This document shows, piece after piece, positions 53,289-61,897 of a stretch of DNA of 64,000 bases (positions within the stretch are counted from its first letter, which is position 1; every line of letters begins with the position of its first letter). Position numbers and translations under genes: made by a program. Location: NCBI GenBank assembly GCA_021848145.1, contig JAJZMX010000004.1, positions 372,001 to 436,000 of the forward strand, in the 5' to 3' direction. The DNA is from a bacterium. Lineage in GTDB: Bacteria; Patescibacteriota; Saccharimonadia; Saccharimonadales; UBA4665. Under the pieces are notes generated by a model. That model searched no databases. It was not told where the DNA came from and saw only the letters and a program-made list of their open reading frames with translations.

Positions 53289-54185
53289 ATGGATAGAATT
53301 AGTAAGTCGGATTTTAATTCTTTGTTATACCCCAAGCCTGAAACTACTGAGTATACGCGAGCAATTGAAAATCCAGTATATATTACCGATTCAAGCACTG
53401 GCATAAGTTATGCTACATATACACTTAACGGACAGAGCACTAATGTTCCTTTAGTTGCTTTCTTGTCATGGAGTGTTGGAGTCGAAAATAGGCCTGGAAG
53501 ATCAGACGTAAAAGCCTTATCCGACCACTATGATGGCCCATTGATAGTTATCGACCATGAAGCAACTGGTAAAAGCGAGAATCCAAGTAGGAGCTGGAGG
53601 CAACAAGCTTCATTTGATTGTTTGGCTGCTAGCCGTATGAGAGTTTTAGGTTCCTTGGGTGTTGATAACTTTCATGTGGCCGGATTCTCTATGGGTGGCG
53701 TTGTTGCTGCTAAAGTTGCTGAACTTGCTCGTGAAAGAGCAAAATCACTTACAACAGTATCTACGGTTAGTTTTTCTCAAACTAATTTAGGACAATTTGG
53801 TTTTAACTTCCTAATAAGGGAAGGTCTTAGGCAGACAAAGTATGTTCGTGAAGCGCCCCAATCAATTAGAGATGAAGCGTATGCTGGGTTTGCTGGTGAG
53901 TTTAAAAGCCTACCAACTCTACTTAAATTCTACCGCCTAATGGGGGCATCTATAGTGCCTCAAGCAATACAAAATTTAAGTGAAAGCACGAAGTGGCAAG
54001 ACTATGTAGGCTCAAAGGAAAAAGTTACGGACTGGAAAGATCACCTCAAAGTGGTTAGAGATCGTAATAAATTAGTTCCAAGATCAAGCAAACTTTATGT
54101 ATTATCTGGAGAATCTCACTCTTGGGGCGTTTACTCAAATAGTGTCGCTACTATCATAGATTTTTCAATTAAGACATCTAATTGA
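53289..54185 (+). CDS. alpha/beta hydrolase
   Basis: 298 aa. The oxyanion/strand region DHEATGKSEN, nucleophile elbow GFSMGGV (about residue 136), and a final SGESHSWG supplying the catalytic His. A standard alpha/beta hydrolase of the esterase/lipase type. No signal peptide. TATAGT lies 11 bases before ATG. Substrate unknown. Confidence 0.85.
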   Translation: MDRISKSDFNSLLYPKPETTEYTRAIENPVYITDSSTGISYATYTLNGQSTNVPLVAFLSWSVGVENRPGRSDVKALSDHYDGPLIVIDHEATGKSENPSRSWRQQASFDCLAASRMRVLGSLGVDNFHVAGFSMGGVVAAKVAELARERAKSLTTVSTVSFSQTNLGQFGFNFLIREGLRQTKYVREAPQSIRDEAYAGFAGEFKSLPTLLKFYRLMGASIVPQAIQNLSESTKWQDYVGSKEKVTDWKDHLKVVRDRNKLVPRSSKLYVLSGESHSWGVYSNSVATIIDFSIKTSN

Positions 54186-54199
54186 CTTAGTGGCTGGCA

Positions 54200-55444
54200 C
54201 TATATTGGGCTACTATTGGCCAAGAAGTACTTCATTATCAGCTTCCCAGCTCCATATCCAAAATGCCTATTGCATGAATAGTGCCGAGAAAACCTGCTTG
54301 GGATCCTTAAAGAGTTTGGATTTTTAGTATCAATAAGTGAATTTACATTAGAAGGTATTATTCGGGGGTTGCCTTTTATTAAGGATCCAGCCTGCAATGA
54401 CCAAGCGATAAGACCAATTTTATTTGTCTGTAAAAATCTTAGATACTTAGGCGTATTTAGTGGAGCGTGCGAGTAACACTCTGCCCATGGAGACTGATAC
54501 TGAGACCATTCACCATCTACGACTGCATGGTTCTTTGAGAACATACCAATAGACTGCCAGCCAGAAGGGTAGTTTAGGTTTATGTGGTGGTATGAGTACA
54601 CGACATTATTGCCGGTTATTAGGTATTGCTTGCTTGGTGGAAGCCGCTGTCCCCAATAAGGACTCTCAACCCATATAAGGTTGTTAACTCCGCGATTTCG
54701 TATTTGGTTAACTAAAGTTTGCATACCAACATAATGAACGCTGTTTACATACCCACCATATTTCCAAATACTCCATATTTTGGCAGGGTTAGTACTAAAA
54801 TTAACATGACGTCTCTTATGCGTAATTCTTTTGAGTTTTAAAAAACCTAATGCTAAATTTTCCCTCCGAGAAGTCTTATGTGCGTTCAGGCTGTCTAGTC
54901 TAGGTTCATTAAATAAATCAAATATTACATAAGGATCTTTGCTAAATGTTTTTCCAATTACGTACCAGAATTTAGATGTCATGATGGTAGGGCTTGGGGA
55001 ATTATTGGTAAATTCCGTTTGGTCATTTATCACTACTACCTGATTTAAACGACGAGCAAAATTTACCTCATTAATTATTTGTTTAAGAAATTTTTCGTTA
55101 TATTGACTATTTATTCCCCTAGAAAAAAGGTTGCTTTCTGCTACTTGTAACCTAATTGTATTTGTGTGCCAGAACTTAACCGCTGCCTCGATTTGAGCTC
55201 TAATATTAGGTATATTGACCATGTAGTTAGAGTCTTCGAGACCGCCAAATACGGATATTCCTTCAGCGATAAATTGCTTCCCGTCTGGAGAATATATCTT
55301 GTTACCTAGGACACGGAAGTCACTGCTCTTAGGGCTACTAACTTGTGCCGCTAAAGCCAAGCTCGAATATGCATTAAAAGGCAAAATAAAAGTAAAAATA
55401 CCTAACAACAATAATCCTAGTTTTTGCTTAATTAAGCCCTGCAT
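54200..55444 (-). CDS. secreted GH5-type glycosidase (cellulase family)
   Basis: 414 aa. Signal peptide (LGLLLLGIFTFILPFNAYSS, then ALAA). A TIM barrel with the GH5 acid/base in YVIFDLFNEPRLDS (Asn-Glu-Pro, about residue 172), WVESPYWGQ, YSYHHINL, and the nucleophile Glu in VVDGEWSQYQSP (about residue 305). Cuts beta-glucan or beta-mannan type polysaccharides outside the cell. In an epibiont it could act on host or matrix polysaccharide; that is inference. Single gene, convergent with the hydrolase. Confidence 0.88.
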   Translation of the reverse strand: MQGLIKQKLGLLLLGIFTFILPFNAYSSLALAAQVSSPKSSDFRVLGNKIYSPDGKQFIAEGISVFGGLEDSNYMVNIPNIRAQIEAAVKFWHTNTIRLQVAESNLFSRGINSQYNEKFLKQIINEVNFARRLNQVVVINDQTEFTNNSPSPTIMTSKFWYVIGKTFSKDPYVIFDLFNEPRLDSLNAHKTSRRENLALGFLKLKRITHKRRHVNFSTNPAKIWSIWKYGGYVNSVHYVGMQTLVNQIRNRGVNNLIWVESPYWGQRLPPSKQYLITGNNVVYSYHHINLNYPSGWQSIGMFSKNHAVVDGEWSQYQSPWAECYSHAPLNTPKYLRFLQTNKIGLIAWSLQAGSLIKGNPRIIPSNVNSLIDTKNPNSLRIPSRFSRHYSCNRHFGYGAGKLIMKYFLANSSPI

Positions 55445-55498
55445 TTTCTAATCATACCAAAGTTAATAAAATGCAAACTTATGAAATTGTTCATAGGT

Positions 55499-55738
55499 TC
55501 ATTGATTGTGTTTCAAAATGTTCTTAACAAAACCCACTGACCCAATTGCAATCATGCCCAACCCGCAAGCCAGACCTAACTTGTTATCTATCATGAATGA
55601 TGCTAGCTCGGTTAACGAGCCCAAAGCAATAACCCCTGCATAAGTAACGGCAGGGCTGTTATCTAAAAGCTCTCTAATCGGCTCCTCTTCGTTGGGTGAT
55701 TCATTATTAGCCATATTATTTTCACTATTCAAAACCAT
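55499..55738 (-). CDS. small membrane protein, unknown
   Basis: 79 aa. An acidic N-terminus (ESPNEEEPIRELLDN) and two hydrophobic segments (about residues 32-50 and 53-71) joined by a short loop. Not recognised. Last on the minus strand before the rhodanese gene, 43 bases apart. Confidence 0.5.
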   Translation of the reverse strand: MVLNSENNMANNESPNEEEPIRELLDNSPAVTYAGVIALGSLTELASFMIDNKLGLACGLGMIAIGSVGFVKNILKHNQ

Positions 55739-55781
55739 AGATTACGAAATTTTTGGCAATAATGTAAGTGTGAAAAATACT

Positions 55782-56069
55782 TTATTTTTCTATAGGGCCA
55801 CCGGCCTGTATCCAATTGCTTAAGCCACCAATGTTCTGAATGTTAAACCCTTGATTACTAAGAATAGCCTGAGCTTGTCCTGAACGGGCACCAGAAGCAC
55901 AGTAAACATATACTGGCCTATTTTGGTCAAGGTCGCCTAAATAGCCACTACTTAGTTTATCCAACGGTATGTGAGTAGCTCCTTTGGCATGGCCCAGCTT
56001 CCATTCGAGTTTTGATCTAACATCTAATAGTTGAACCTTCCCGCTCTCTACATCTTTTACAAAATCCAT
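55782..56069 (-). CDS. rhodanese-domain sulfurtransferase
   Basis: 95 aa single rhodanese. LLDVRSKLEWKLGHAKGATHIP at the start and the active-site loop YCASGARSGQA with the catalytic Cys. Carries sulfur as a persulfide. Its start directly abuts the Fur-family regulator stop (adjacent codons), so the two are co-transcribed and the regulator probably controls it. Confidence 0.92.
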   Translation of the reverse strand: MDFVKDVESGKVQLLDVRSKLEWKLGHAKGATHIPLDKLSSGYLGDLDQNRPVYVYCASGARSGQAQAILSNQGFNIQNIGGLSNWIQAGGPIEK

Positions 56070-56468
56070 TTACTGCCTCCCATAATTATCTTCCTTTAAA
56101 CATTCGCTACACGCCCCTTGAATAGTTAACCTACCACTTATCTTGCAATCACCTACTATGCTCTGCATATCTTTTAATAATCTTGGAGGTAACTCAACAT
56201 CCCTCAGACGATCACATTTGAGACAATGAAAATGGTCATGAGGCAAAATATTAGCGTCAAATCGACCGACATTATTTATTGCAACAGGTGCTAGAATTAA
56301 TTCACCCCTATCTACAAGACGACCTGTAATTCGGTGAACTGTTGTTGGCATTAAACCCTGATATTTTTTCCTTAGATGATCTAGAATTTGCGCATTCGTT
56401 GCATGCCCTGCATGCGCCATAAAATGTCGAACTTCATTTATGTACTTTGTGTTCCTCGCAACAACCAT
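56070..56468 (-). CDS. Fur-family metal/peroxide regulator
   Basis: 132 aa, typical Fur size. A winged helix with HATNAQILDHLRKKY and TTVHRITGRL, the metal-binding HDHFHCLKCDRL, and the final ACSECL pair, which completes a Zn(Cys)4 site. It could be Fur, Zur or PerR; the sequence does not decide. ATG 56468 lies nine bases from the -10, so leaderless. A clear palindromic operator covers its own promoter. Co-transcribed with the rhodanese. Confidence 0.92.
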   Translation of the reverse strand: MVVARNTKYINEVRHFMAHAGHATNAQILDHLRKKYQGLMPTTVHRITGRLVDRGELILAPVAINNVGRFDANILPHDHFHCLKCDRLRDVELPPRLLKDMQSIVGDCKISGRLTIQGACSECLKEDNYGRQ

Positions 56469-56476
56469 CTTCTAAC

Positions 56477-56506
56477 TAATGTAAACGATTTGCATTAAGT
56501 AATCAA
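56477..56506 (-). promoter_or_regulatory. promoter and Fur/Zur-type box
   Basis: Minus strand: -35 TTGATT (56501-56506), 17-base spacer, -10 TACATT (56478-56483). The near-palindrome TAATGTAAA-CGA-TTTGCATTA (56477-56497) covers the -10 and spacer, at the size and symmetry of Fur/Zur boxes. Predicted autorepression. Confidence 0.65.
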
Positions 56507-56523
56507 GTATTGTTCTAGCAATT

Positions 56524-57183
56524 TTATACAGTATACTTCTGACTAAACTTAAAAATAGAATCTTTCTTTAATATCTGTTGGCATAAATCTAGAGTTCCTG
56601 GCATCAGATTATCACTTGCCTTGGATAATGGGTGCCACTGGTACGAAAACCTTTCATCCTCATATGGTAAAGATATATTTGCTTTACAATAATAAACGTT
56701 GGCCAGTACATGACTCATTAATGTATCGCCATCAAGTATTTCAATTTCTGCCAACCCAAAGTATTTAAAATTAAGCTGAGTGCCAAACTTCTCGAGGGAT
56801 TCCCGCTTTAAATGTTCATCTAAGGTTTCACCAATATGATGTTTTCCGGAAGGATACATTAGTTTATTGATGTAAGGTTGTGTCTTTCGCTTAGCGAGTA
56901 GCCAATGACCTTCACTGTTTTGTATAGTTAGAATAGCGATTAATTTCGGCTGCTTTCGTGGTCTTAGGTTTGTGCTACTAAGACCATCGACATAATTTAG
57001 TCCCTTAGCAGACAAACCATAACCATTTTTAGACTTTTTGACCAGCCCTTCGTTGATTAAATACTTTAAGTGATACATGAAGATATTACTCTCCATGCCT
57101 TTTGGCTTTAATTCAGAAAACTTTAACGACTCAGCTTGCATGAGCTGGCTTAAGATATTGCGCTGTATGTGATGTTCGATCAA
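56524..57183 (-). CDS. winged-helix plus Nudix hydrolase-like protein
   Basis: 219 aa. Residues 1-70 look like a winged helix (FSELKPKGMESNIFMYHLKYL, then LVKKSKNGYGLSAKG). Residues 75-205 are Nudix-like, with the box GKHHIGETLDEHLKRESLEKFGT, near the G-x5-E-x7-RE-x-x-E-x-x-G pattern (one Glu is Lys). Resembles NrtR-type regulators that bind a nucleotide-sugar or NAD derivative, though in NrtR the HTH is C-terminal. TTG start at 57183. Six bases downstream of the kinase-CYTH gene. Confidence 0.72.
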   Translation of the reverse strand: MIEHHIQRNILSQLMQAESLKFSELKPKGMESNIFMYHLKYLINEGLVKKSKNGYGLSAKGLNYVDGLSSTNLRPRKQPKLIAILTIQNSEGHWLLAKRKTQPYINKLMYPSGKHHIGETLDEHLKRESLEKFGTQLNFKYFGLAEIEILDGDTLMSHVLANVYYCKANISLPYEDERFSYQWHPLSKASDNLMPGTLDLCQQILKKDSIFKFSQKYTV

Positions 57184-57189
57184 CGGATT

Positions 57190-58341
57190 TTAAATTAACT
57201 CCCTTGCACTCATATTACTACTACTAAACCCAGGCAAGTATACTTCATTAATTTTATCGATTCCGATTCCCTCAACTTCTATCATGCAAAAAGGCCTATC
57301 CTGATAAAAATCTGCACATAAAATTGTTTGTTCTCTAGTTTCGCTGTTTAGTTCAAAAAGATAACGGTATCTGGTCTTATTCAGTTCGCCCAACATAGGC
57401 GCCTTCCTTAATCCTGTGTATGTAGCATTATCAATTATTCGGCGATGTTCACGTCTGACGCTGCCCTCCGTGGTTTTAGTAGAATAGAAATAACTATTTT
57501 CATTTATCGGAGCGGTCACTTGCCTTAGCCTGTATTCTTGACCTTCCGAAATGTGGTAACTCTGTTTAATAGCAATACTACCAAGAAGTTTAAGGCAGCG
57601 ATTATCTAAATATCTTTTTATTTCACTGTTGTCTTTAAATTTTAGAGGTATGTATTTGGCTTCGATTTCAGCTTCCGGATTTAATATTTCTGAAATTACA
57701 TCTTTGACTAAAGCTTTAAAATCCTTATTAGTATGTATAGACAGCTCCGGATGCCGGGAGACATATATAAGGTTCCTGTCGCAAGTTTCAACTGCTTGGG
57801 CGATTGAATTTTCATATCTCGATGTATTGCTCTGGTACTTTTCTAGGTACTTACCCGGATCTAGCTTTGCAAGAGTTGGTAGATAAATAACTTTATCTAC
57901 CATATCTAAAATAGGCGGTTTGGCGTAACCTAATTGATTTAAAATAAATTGGTATTCATTGTATTCTACATAAGCCCCGATATCTGCTCGGTCGGTCACT
58001 ATGATAGAGTCTTTCCCTTCTAGGGATTTTTTAGACTCAAAAATTCCGTTGACTATATCTTTAAGAATTTGAGACTGGAAAGAGATATAATCCTGCCTAT
58101 TATTAATCGACAAATCCATCACACTTCTTTTGGTGTCAAAATCCTTCGCAATATTTTTAGTAGCTACCTCATCGAGTAAAACTAAATCTCTTGGTAAACT
58201 ATCTTGAATTTTTTCTAACTCATACATGACAGAAGTCTTGCCTCCACAGGGGCCTCCCTCAAGTGCAACTACTATTGGGCTAGGCGCGTTAAGCGAATCT
58301 ATTAACGCATTAATTTTTATATCGCCAAGTTCTTCATTCAT
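57190..58341 (-). CDS. P-loop kinase-CYTH fusion protein
   Basis: 383 aa from ATG 58341. The N-terminal half is a nucleoside/AAA-type kinase: Walker A ALEGGPCGGKTSVMYEL (about residue 28), a DEVATK strand, and a VTDRADIGAYVEY segment. The C-terminal half is CYTH, a triphosphate tunnel domain: EIEAKYIPL, RLRQ, STKTTEGSVRREHRR, KTRYRYLFEL, CADFY and MIEVEG. CYTH enzymes hydrolyse triphosphates or make cAMP. The order kinase then CYTH resembles the plant TTM1/TTM2 (uridine kinase-CYTH) layout. Co-transcribed with the Nudix protein, giving a nucleotide-handling pair. Confidence 0.82.
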   Translation of the reverse strand: MNEELGDIKINALIDSLNAPSPIVVALEGGPCGGKTSVMYELEKIQDSLPRDLVLLDEVATKNIAKDFDTKRSVMDLSINNRQDYISFQSQILKDIVNGIFESKKSLEGKDSIIVTDRADIGAYVEYNEYQFILNQLGYAKPPILDMVDKVIYLPTLAKLDPGKYLEKYQSNTSRYENSIAQAVETCDRNLIYVSRHPELSIHTNKDFKALVKDVISEILNPEAEIEAKYIPLKFKDNSEIKRYLDNRCLKLLGSIAIKQSYHISEGQEYRLRQVTAPINENSYFYSTKTTEGSVRREHRRIIDNATYTGLRKAPMLGELNKTRYRYLFELNSETREQTILCADFYQDRPFCMIEVEGIGIDKINEVYLPGFSSSNMSARELI

Positions 58342-58413
58342 AGCCAAAGTCTAAACTGTATTCACTTTAAGTACAGTCCAATGATTTTGAGTCAAATTTT
58401 TTAGACCAAAATT

Positions 58414-59199
58414 TTAAATTATGTAAGCGCTTAAGTCCTTAGCAACATCAACATTGCCATCAAAACCCGATGCTAGACAATCTCTTATCATATCCTCACG
58501 CTTATTAATCCCCGAATAATGTACCAGCACAAGCTGTCGGCTATTTACATTTTTCGCTACAATAGCCGCATCATGTGGATTTAAATGCCCAGCATTGCTT
58601 GGTGTACCAACATCATTAGCTGCTTCGCAAAGAAAAAGATCAGCGTTTTTGGCGGCTTTCTCTAGTCCTCGAGAAACCGCAGAATCCCCTGAGTATGCAA
58701 TTACTTTTTGCCCATATTCAATACGAAGGGAATATGCATCTAAGGAAAAGTGCTTGGTCTTAAAACCGGTCAACTTAATTCCATAAGCTATGTCAATAGG
58801 ATCGTCATTGTTGTATCTATAATAAGCGATATCTACTAGCTTCATGAGATCGTCATCATAACTCCAACCACGCAGTATATAACCTGCTCTTACACGTTCT
58901 TCAATATCCGGTGGTCCAATTATATTAACAGATGATCTTATACCGGTATTCATGGATAACACATAGAAAGCTTGAAGAATTGGCTCTAAATTAAAGTGGT
59001 CAGCATGGTAATGAGTAACACATATAAATGAAACGTCTGTAATATTGATATTCAAATTGGATAATTGTGGAAGCACGCCAATACCTGCGTCTAATAGAAG
59101 CTTCACTGATCCAATTTCTACAAGGTGAGAAGAGGGATAACGGTAGATTGTATTTGGCATCGGAATTGTAAGTCCAGAGCCCAATACCGTCACTTTCAT
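58414..59199 (-). CDS. metallo-beta-lactamase-fold hydrolase, RNase Z-like
   Basis: 261 aa. Metal motif THYHADHFN (HxHxDH, about residue 60), AYSGDS (about 170), LFLCEAAND and GHLNPHDAA (about 205), and VHYSG near the end. These are the RNase Z/phosphodiesterase-branch ligands. It lacks the RNase Z exosite arm as far as I can see, so it is more likely a phosphodiesterase or hydrolase of that branch. Confidence 0.82.
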   Translation of the reverse strand: MKVTVLGSGLTIPMPNTIYRYPSSHLVEIGSVKLLLDAGIGVLPQLSNLNINITDVSFICVTHYHADHFNLEPILQAFYVLSMNTGIRSSVNIIGPPDIEERVRAGYILRGWSYDDDLMKLVDIAYYRYNNDDPIDIAYGIKLTGFKTKHFSLDAYSLRIEYGQKVIAYSGDSAVSRGLEKAAKNADLFLCEAANDVGTPSNAGHLNPHDAAIVAKNVNSRQLVLVHYSGINKREDMIRDCLASGFDGNVDVAKDLSAYII

Positions 59200-59315
59200 A
59201 AAGGCATTATATCAATAAATTGATGGTTATTTTTTATTGACCATAAAACATTTGATTTAACAAAGCTAGATACATATAATCAAAGCTTGTAATAACAAAA
59301 ACAAAAAGGTCAAAT

Positions 59316-59582
59316 ATGAAACTGAATGTCAAAAAATTCTGTATAGGTATAAGTATAGTTTGGGCGCTATATATATTGTCCATCGGATGGCTAACTGCAG
59401 CAGGTTTTGGAAGCCAAGCGTTAGTTAATTTCTTCTCCTCAGCTTACGTTGGTTTTTCGGCCTCGTTCAATGGAGCAATGGTAGGTGCATTGTGGGGCTT
59501 ATTATATGGATTTATAGGTGGATTCATTATTGTAAACCTGTACAACAAAATGGTTAGCAAGAGTAGTCCGCACAGGCAATAA
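59316..59582 (+). CDS. small membrane protein, holin-like
   Basis: 88 aa. Two long hydrophobic segments (residues 8-30 and 45-78), Gly/Ala/Ser rich, with KFCIGISIVWALYILSIGWL and GFSASFNGAMVGALWGLLYG. Resembles the family annotated as bacteriophage holin in many CPR and archaeal genomes, whose true role is unknown. AAAAGG lies upstream of ATG. Confidence 0.6.
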   Translation: MKLNVKKFCIGISIVWALYILSIGWLTAAGFGSQALVNFFSSAYVGFSASFNGAMVGALWGLLYGFIGGFIIVNLYNKMVSKSSPHRQ

Positions 59583-59687
59583 TAAAGCAAAAGTTATAGA
59601 GCTTGAACCTGATAGCAACAAAATAGATAGGGTTATGACAGTTATAAGTTTTGCCGCTCAGCACTTTATCGACAGAGTAATTTTTTA

Positions 59688-60224
59688 CTAATTCCAATTA
59701 CTAGACTTAATTACATTAGCCTGGCGTGGAAAAACCTTTTCTAATAGAATATTGTGCACTTCTTCGTCAAAATCTGCACATAGATCCGAGAATACTGTTA
59801 AGTTAAAATCCTTATCTGCCGCTTCTCGTACTGTGGATAGAACAACACCACTTGTTGATATGCCACATAAAACAAGGTGGCGAATGTCTTGGGCTCTAAG
59901 GACCATTTCAAGGTCACTACCACTAAATGCGCTGACCCGGTGTTTTACTACAACAAGATCATTACCTTCTGTCTCAATAACCGGCTTTGGATTAATCATA
60001 ACTTTGGTGCTATTTTCTTTTATGCCTGCGAATGATTTATTATCCTGACTTACTTCCGGAAACCCATCTCTGAAACCGACAACAACGTAAATAACCTGAA
60101 TATTACGATCGTGTGCTAATTTTATTGTTTTTTTAGTGTTATTTAAAAATTCTTCCTGATTATTAATGCGTTCAATAATTCCAGGCTGAACGTCCATTAC
60201 GAGCAAAGCAGTTTTTTGTTCCAT
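59688..60224 (-). CDS. isochorismatase-family protein without the nucleophilic Cys
   Basis: 178 aa. The family Asp in LLVMDVQPGI and Lys in VVKHRVSAFSGS are present. The usual G-x-x-T-x-x-C-V site reads GISTSGVVLST, so the catalytic Cys is Val, as in members that do not use Cys chemistry (PhzD-like). ATG lies seven bases from a TATAAT (60232-60237), so it is leaderless. Function unknown. Confidence 0.82.
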   Translation of the reverse strand: MEQKTALLVMDVQPGIIERINNQEEFLNNTKKTIKLAHDRNIQVIYVVVGFRDGFPEVSQDNKSFAGIKENSTKVMINPKPVIETEGNDLVVVKHRVSAFSGSDLEMVLRAQDIRHLVLCGISTSGVVLSTVREAADKDFNLTVFSDLCADFDEEVHNILLEKVFPRQANVIKSSNWN

Positions 60225-60317
60225 ATATATAATTATAAGGCATAAATTATATACATACTTAAATGCTTTCCTGGTATATGTTAGATACTTCAGTTAAAAT
60301 AATTGCAGGTAAAAATA

Positions 60318-61001
60318 ATGAAATTAGTCGGCCATCGAGGGGCAAAAGGACTTGCTCCTGAAAATACAATAAGGTCAATACAAAAAGCTCTGGAATATGG
60401 CGTTGACGAAGTTGAGATAGATGTTCGTGTAACATCAGATAATGTTCCCATTTTATATCACAATCGCAGTGTATCTACGAATGATGGCCAGAGATTTAAA
60501 ATATCTAATTGTAAATATGAAGATCTAAAAAAATATAAGCATGATATTACGACCTTAGACGAAGCAATTAGCACTGTGCACGGAAAATCCAAGCTCTGTA
60601 TTGAAGTTAAGCCTAGAGTAAACATTGCACCAATCGTTAAACTAATACACTCGAGGCTTGAAACCGATTGTAATAACTCAGATTTACAGCTTGCTTCATT
60701 TAGCTTTAAGATATTGAAAGACTTTAAAGAAAAACTGCCCCAAGTTGAGCTCGTTGTTATCGAAAGCTGGTCAGGAGTTCGTGCGGGATACAGGGCGCGT
60801 TATCTTAATGCAGAGCATATTAGCCTAAATCAACGTTGGCTTTGGAGTGGATACTTAAAGCTAGCCTCAAAGCATGATGGCAAAATCTATGCGTATACAT
60901 TAAATAACCCAAAGAAAGCTAAACGTCTAGAAAGTTCAGGATTGGCCGGTGTTATAACTGACTACCCAGACCGCTACTCCAACCAGAAGCCACGAAGCTA
61001 A
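60318..61001 (+). CDS. glycerophosphodiester phosphodiesterase
   Basis: 227 aa from ATG 60318, with AGGT upstream. The GDPD catalytic signature LVGHRGAKGLAPENT, VDEVEIDVRVTSD, LYHN, and KLCIEVKPR are all present. Cleaves glycerophosphodiesters from lipid turnover to glycerol-3-phosphate, useful to an organism scavenging host lipids. No signal peptide, so cytoplasmic. Confidence 0.93.
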   Translation: MKLVGHRGAKGLAPENTIRSIQKALEYGVDEVEIDVRVTSDNVPILYHNRSVSTNDGQRFKISNCKYEDLKKYKHDITTLDEAISTVHGKSKLCIEVKPRVNIAPIVKLIHSRLETDCNNSDLQLASFSFKILKDFKEKLPQVELVVIESWSGVRAGYRARYLNAEHISLNQRWLWSGYLKLASKHDGKIYAYTLNNPKKAKRLESSGLAGVITDYPDRYSNQKPRS

Positions 61002-61003
61002 TT

Positions 61004-61882
61004 CTATAGTTCGTGTAGCCGATCTACAACTGATCCAAGCTTAGAGTAAATGGAAAGATCGTCCTCATTGCCAATTCTTAAAATTAAATGGCTAAAACCT
61101 GCTTCTTTCATCTCCTTAGCGGTAGAGACTAGATCATTTTGCAAATTAACTGCATCAACTACACTGAATCCAACTAAAGCCGTTTTTTCAATCTCGTCAT
61201 AATCCCTTCCTACATCGTCACAATGTTGACGCAAAACGTCAAGTTTATGTTTTACTACACTATCTCCGGCGTTCCAGAATAAATTACAAGCATCACCGTA
61301 TTCTGCAACCATCCTGAGAGTTTTCTGTTCTCCACCCCCACCTATCATTATTGGTGGATGGGGTTTAGACAATGCTTGAGGCTGATTAATAGGCTCAGGA
61401 AGATCATATACTTTGCCTTTAAAGGGTTTCTCGTCACCTGACCACATCTGTTTTGCTAACTTTAGTGTATCTTCAAGCCTATCGAAACGTTGTGAAGTTA
61501 ACGGGTTTGGCAGAGCTAATGCAGTTGCCTCTTCATCGTTCCAGCCAGCGCCTATGCCAAAGTACGCCCTGCCACCTGAAACTACATCAAGCGTTGTTAC
61601 AGCTTTTATTAATAAGGCGGGCTCGCGGTAAATTACACCAGTTACCAGAGTTCCTAGCATTGTCTTCTCTGTTACTCCAGCTAGGTATCCTAAAGTTGTG
61701 TAAGCCTCCATCATAGGATCAGTTTTAGGACCCAAATGTCCGATCTGAAAGAAGTGATCCATGACCCATAGACTATCTACCCCAGCTTGTTCTGCGCCTA
61801 AGGCTATGGATCGGAGCATATTTCGGATACTAGAATCCCCATCTGGATAATTAAACCGGTTTATTTGTATGCCAACTTTCAT
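61004..61882 (-). CDS. LLM-class F420-dependent oxidoreductase-like
   Basis: 292 aa luciferase-like monooxygenase TIM barrel: SLWVMDHFFQ, TMLGTLVTGVIYREPALLIKAV, LDVVSGGRAYFGIGAGW, and PPIMIGGGGEQKTL. This branch mostly uses F420, sometimes FMN. Typical of actinobacteria. It lies 15 bases after the next LLM gene on the same strand. Cofactor choice cannot be proved from the sequence. Confidence 0.88.
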   Translation of the reverse strand: MKVGIQINRFNYPDGDSSIRNMLRSIALGAEQAGVDSLWVMDHFFQIGHLGPKTDPMMEAYTTLGYLAGVTEKTMLGTLVTGVIYREPALLIKAVTTLDVVSGGRAYFGIGAGWNDEEATALALPNPLTSQRFDRLEDTLKLAKQMWSGDEKPFKGKVYDLPEPINQPQALSKPHPPIMIGGGGEQKTLRMVAEYGDACNLFWNAGDSVVKHKLDVLRQHCDDVGRDYDEIEKTALVGFSVVDAVNLQNDLVSTAKEMKEAGFSHLILRIGNEDDLSIYSKLGSVVDRLHEL

Positions 61883-61897
61883 ACCGTACCTCCTTTA

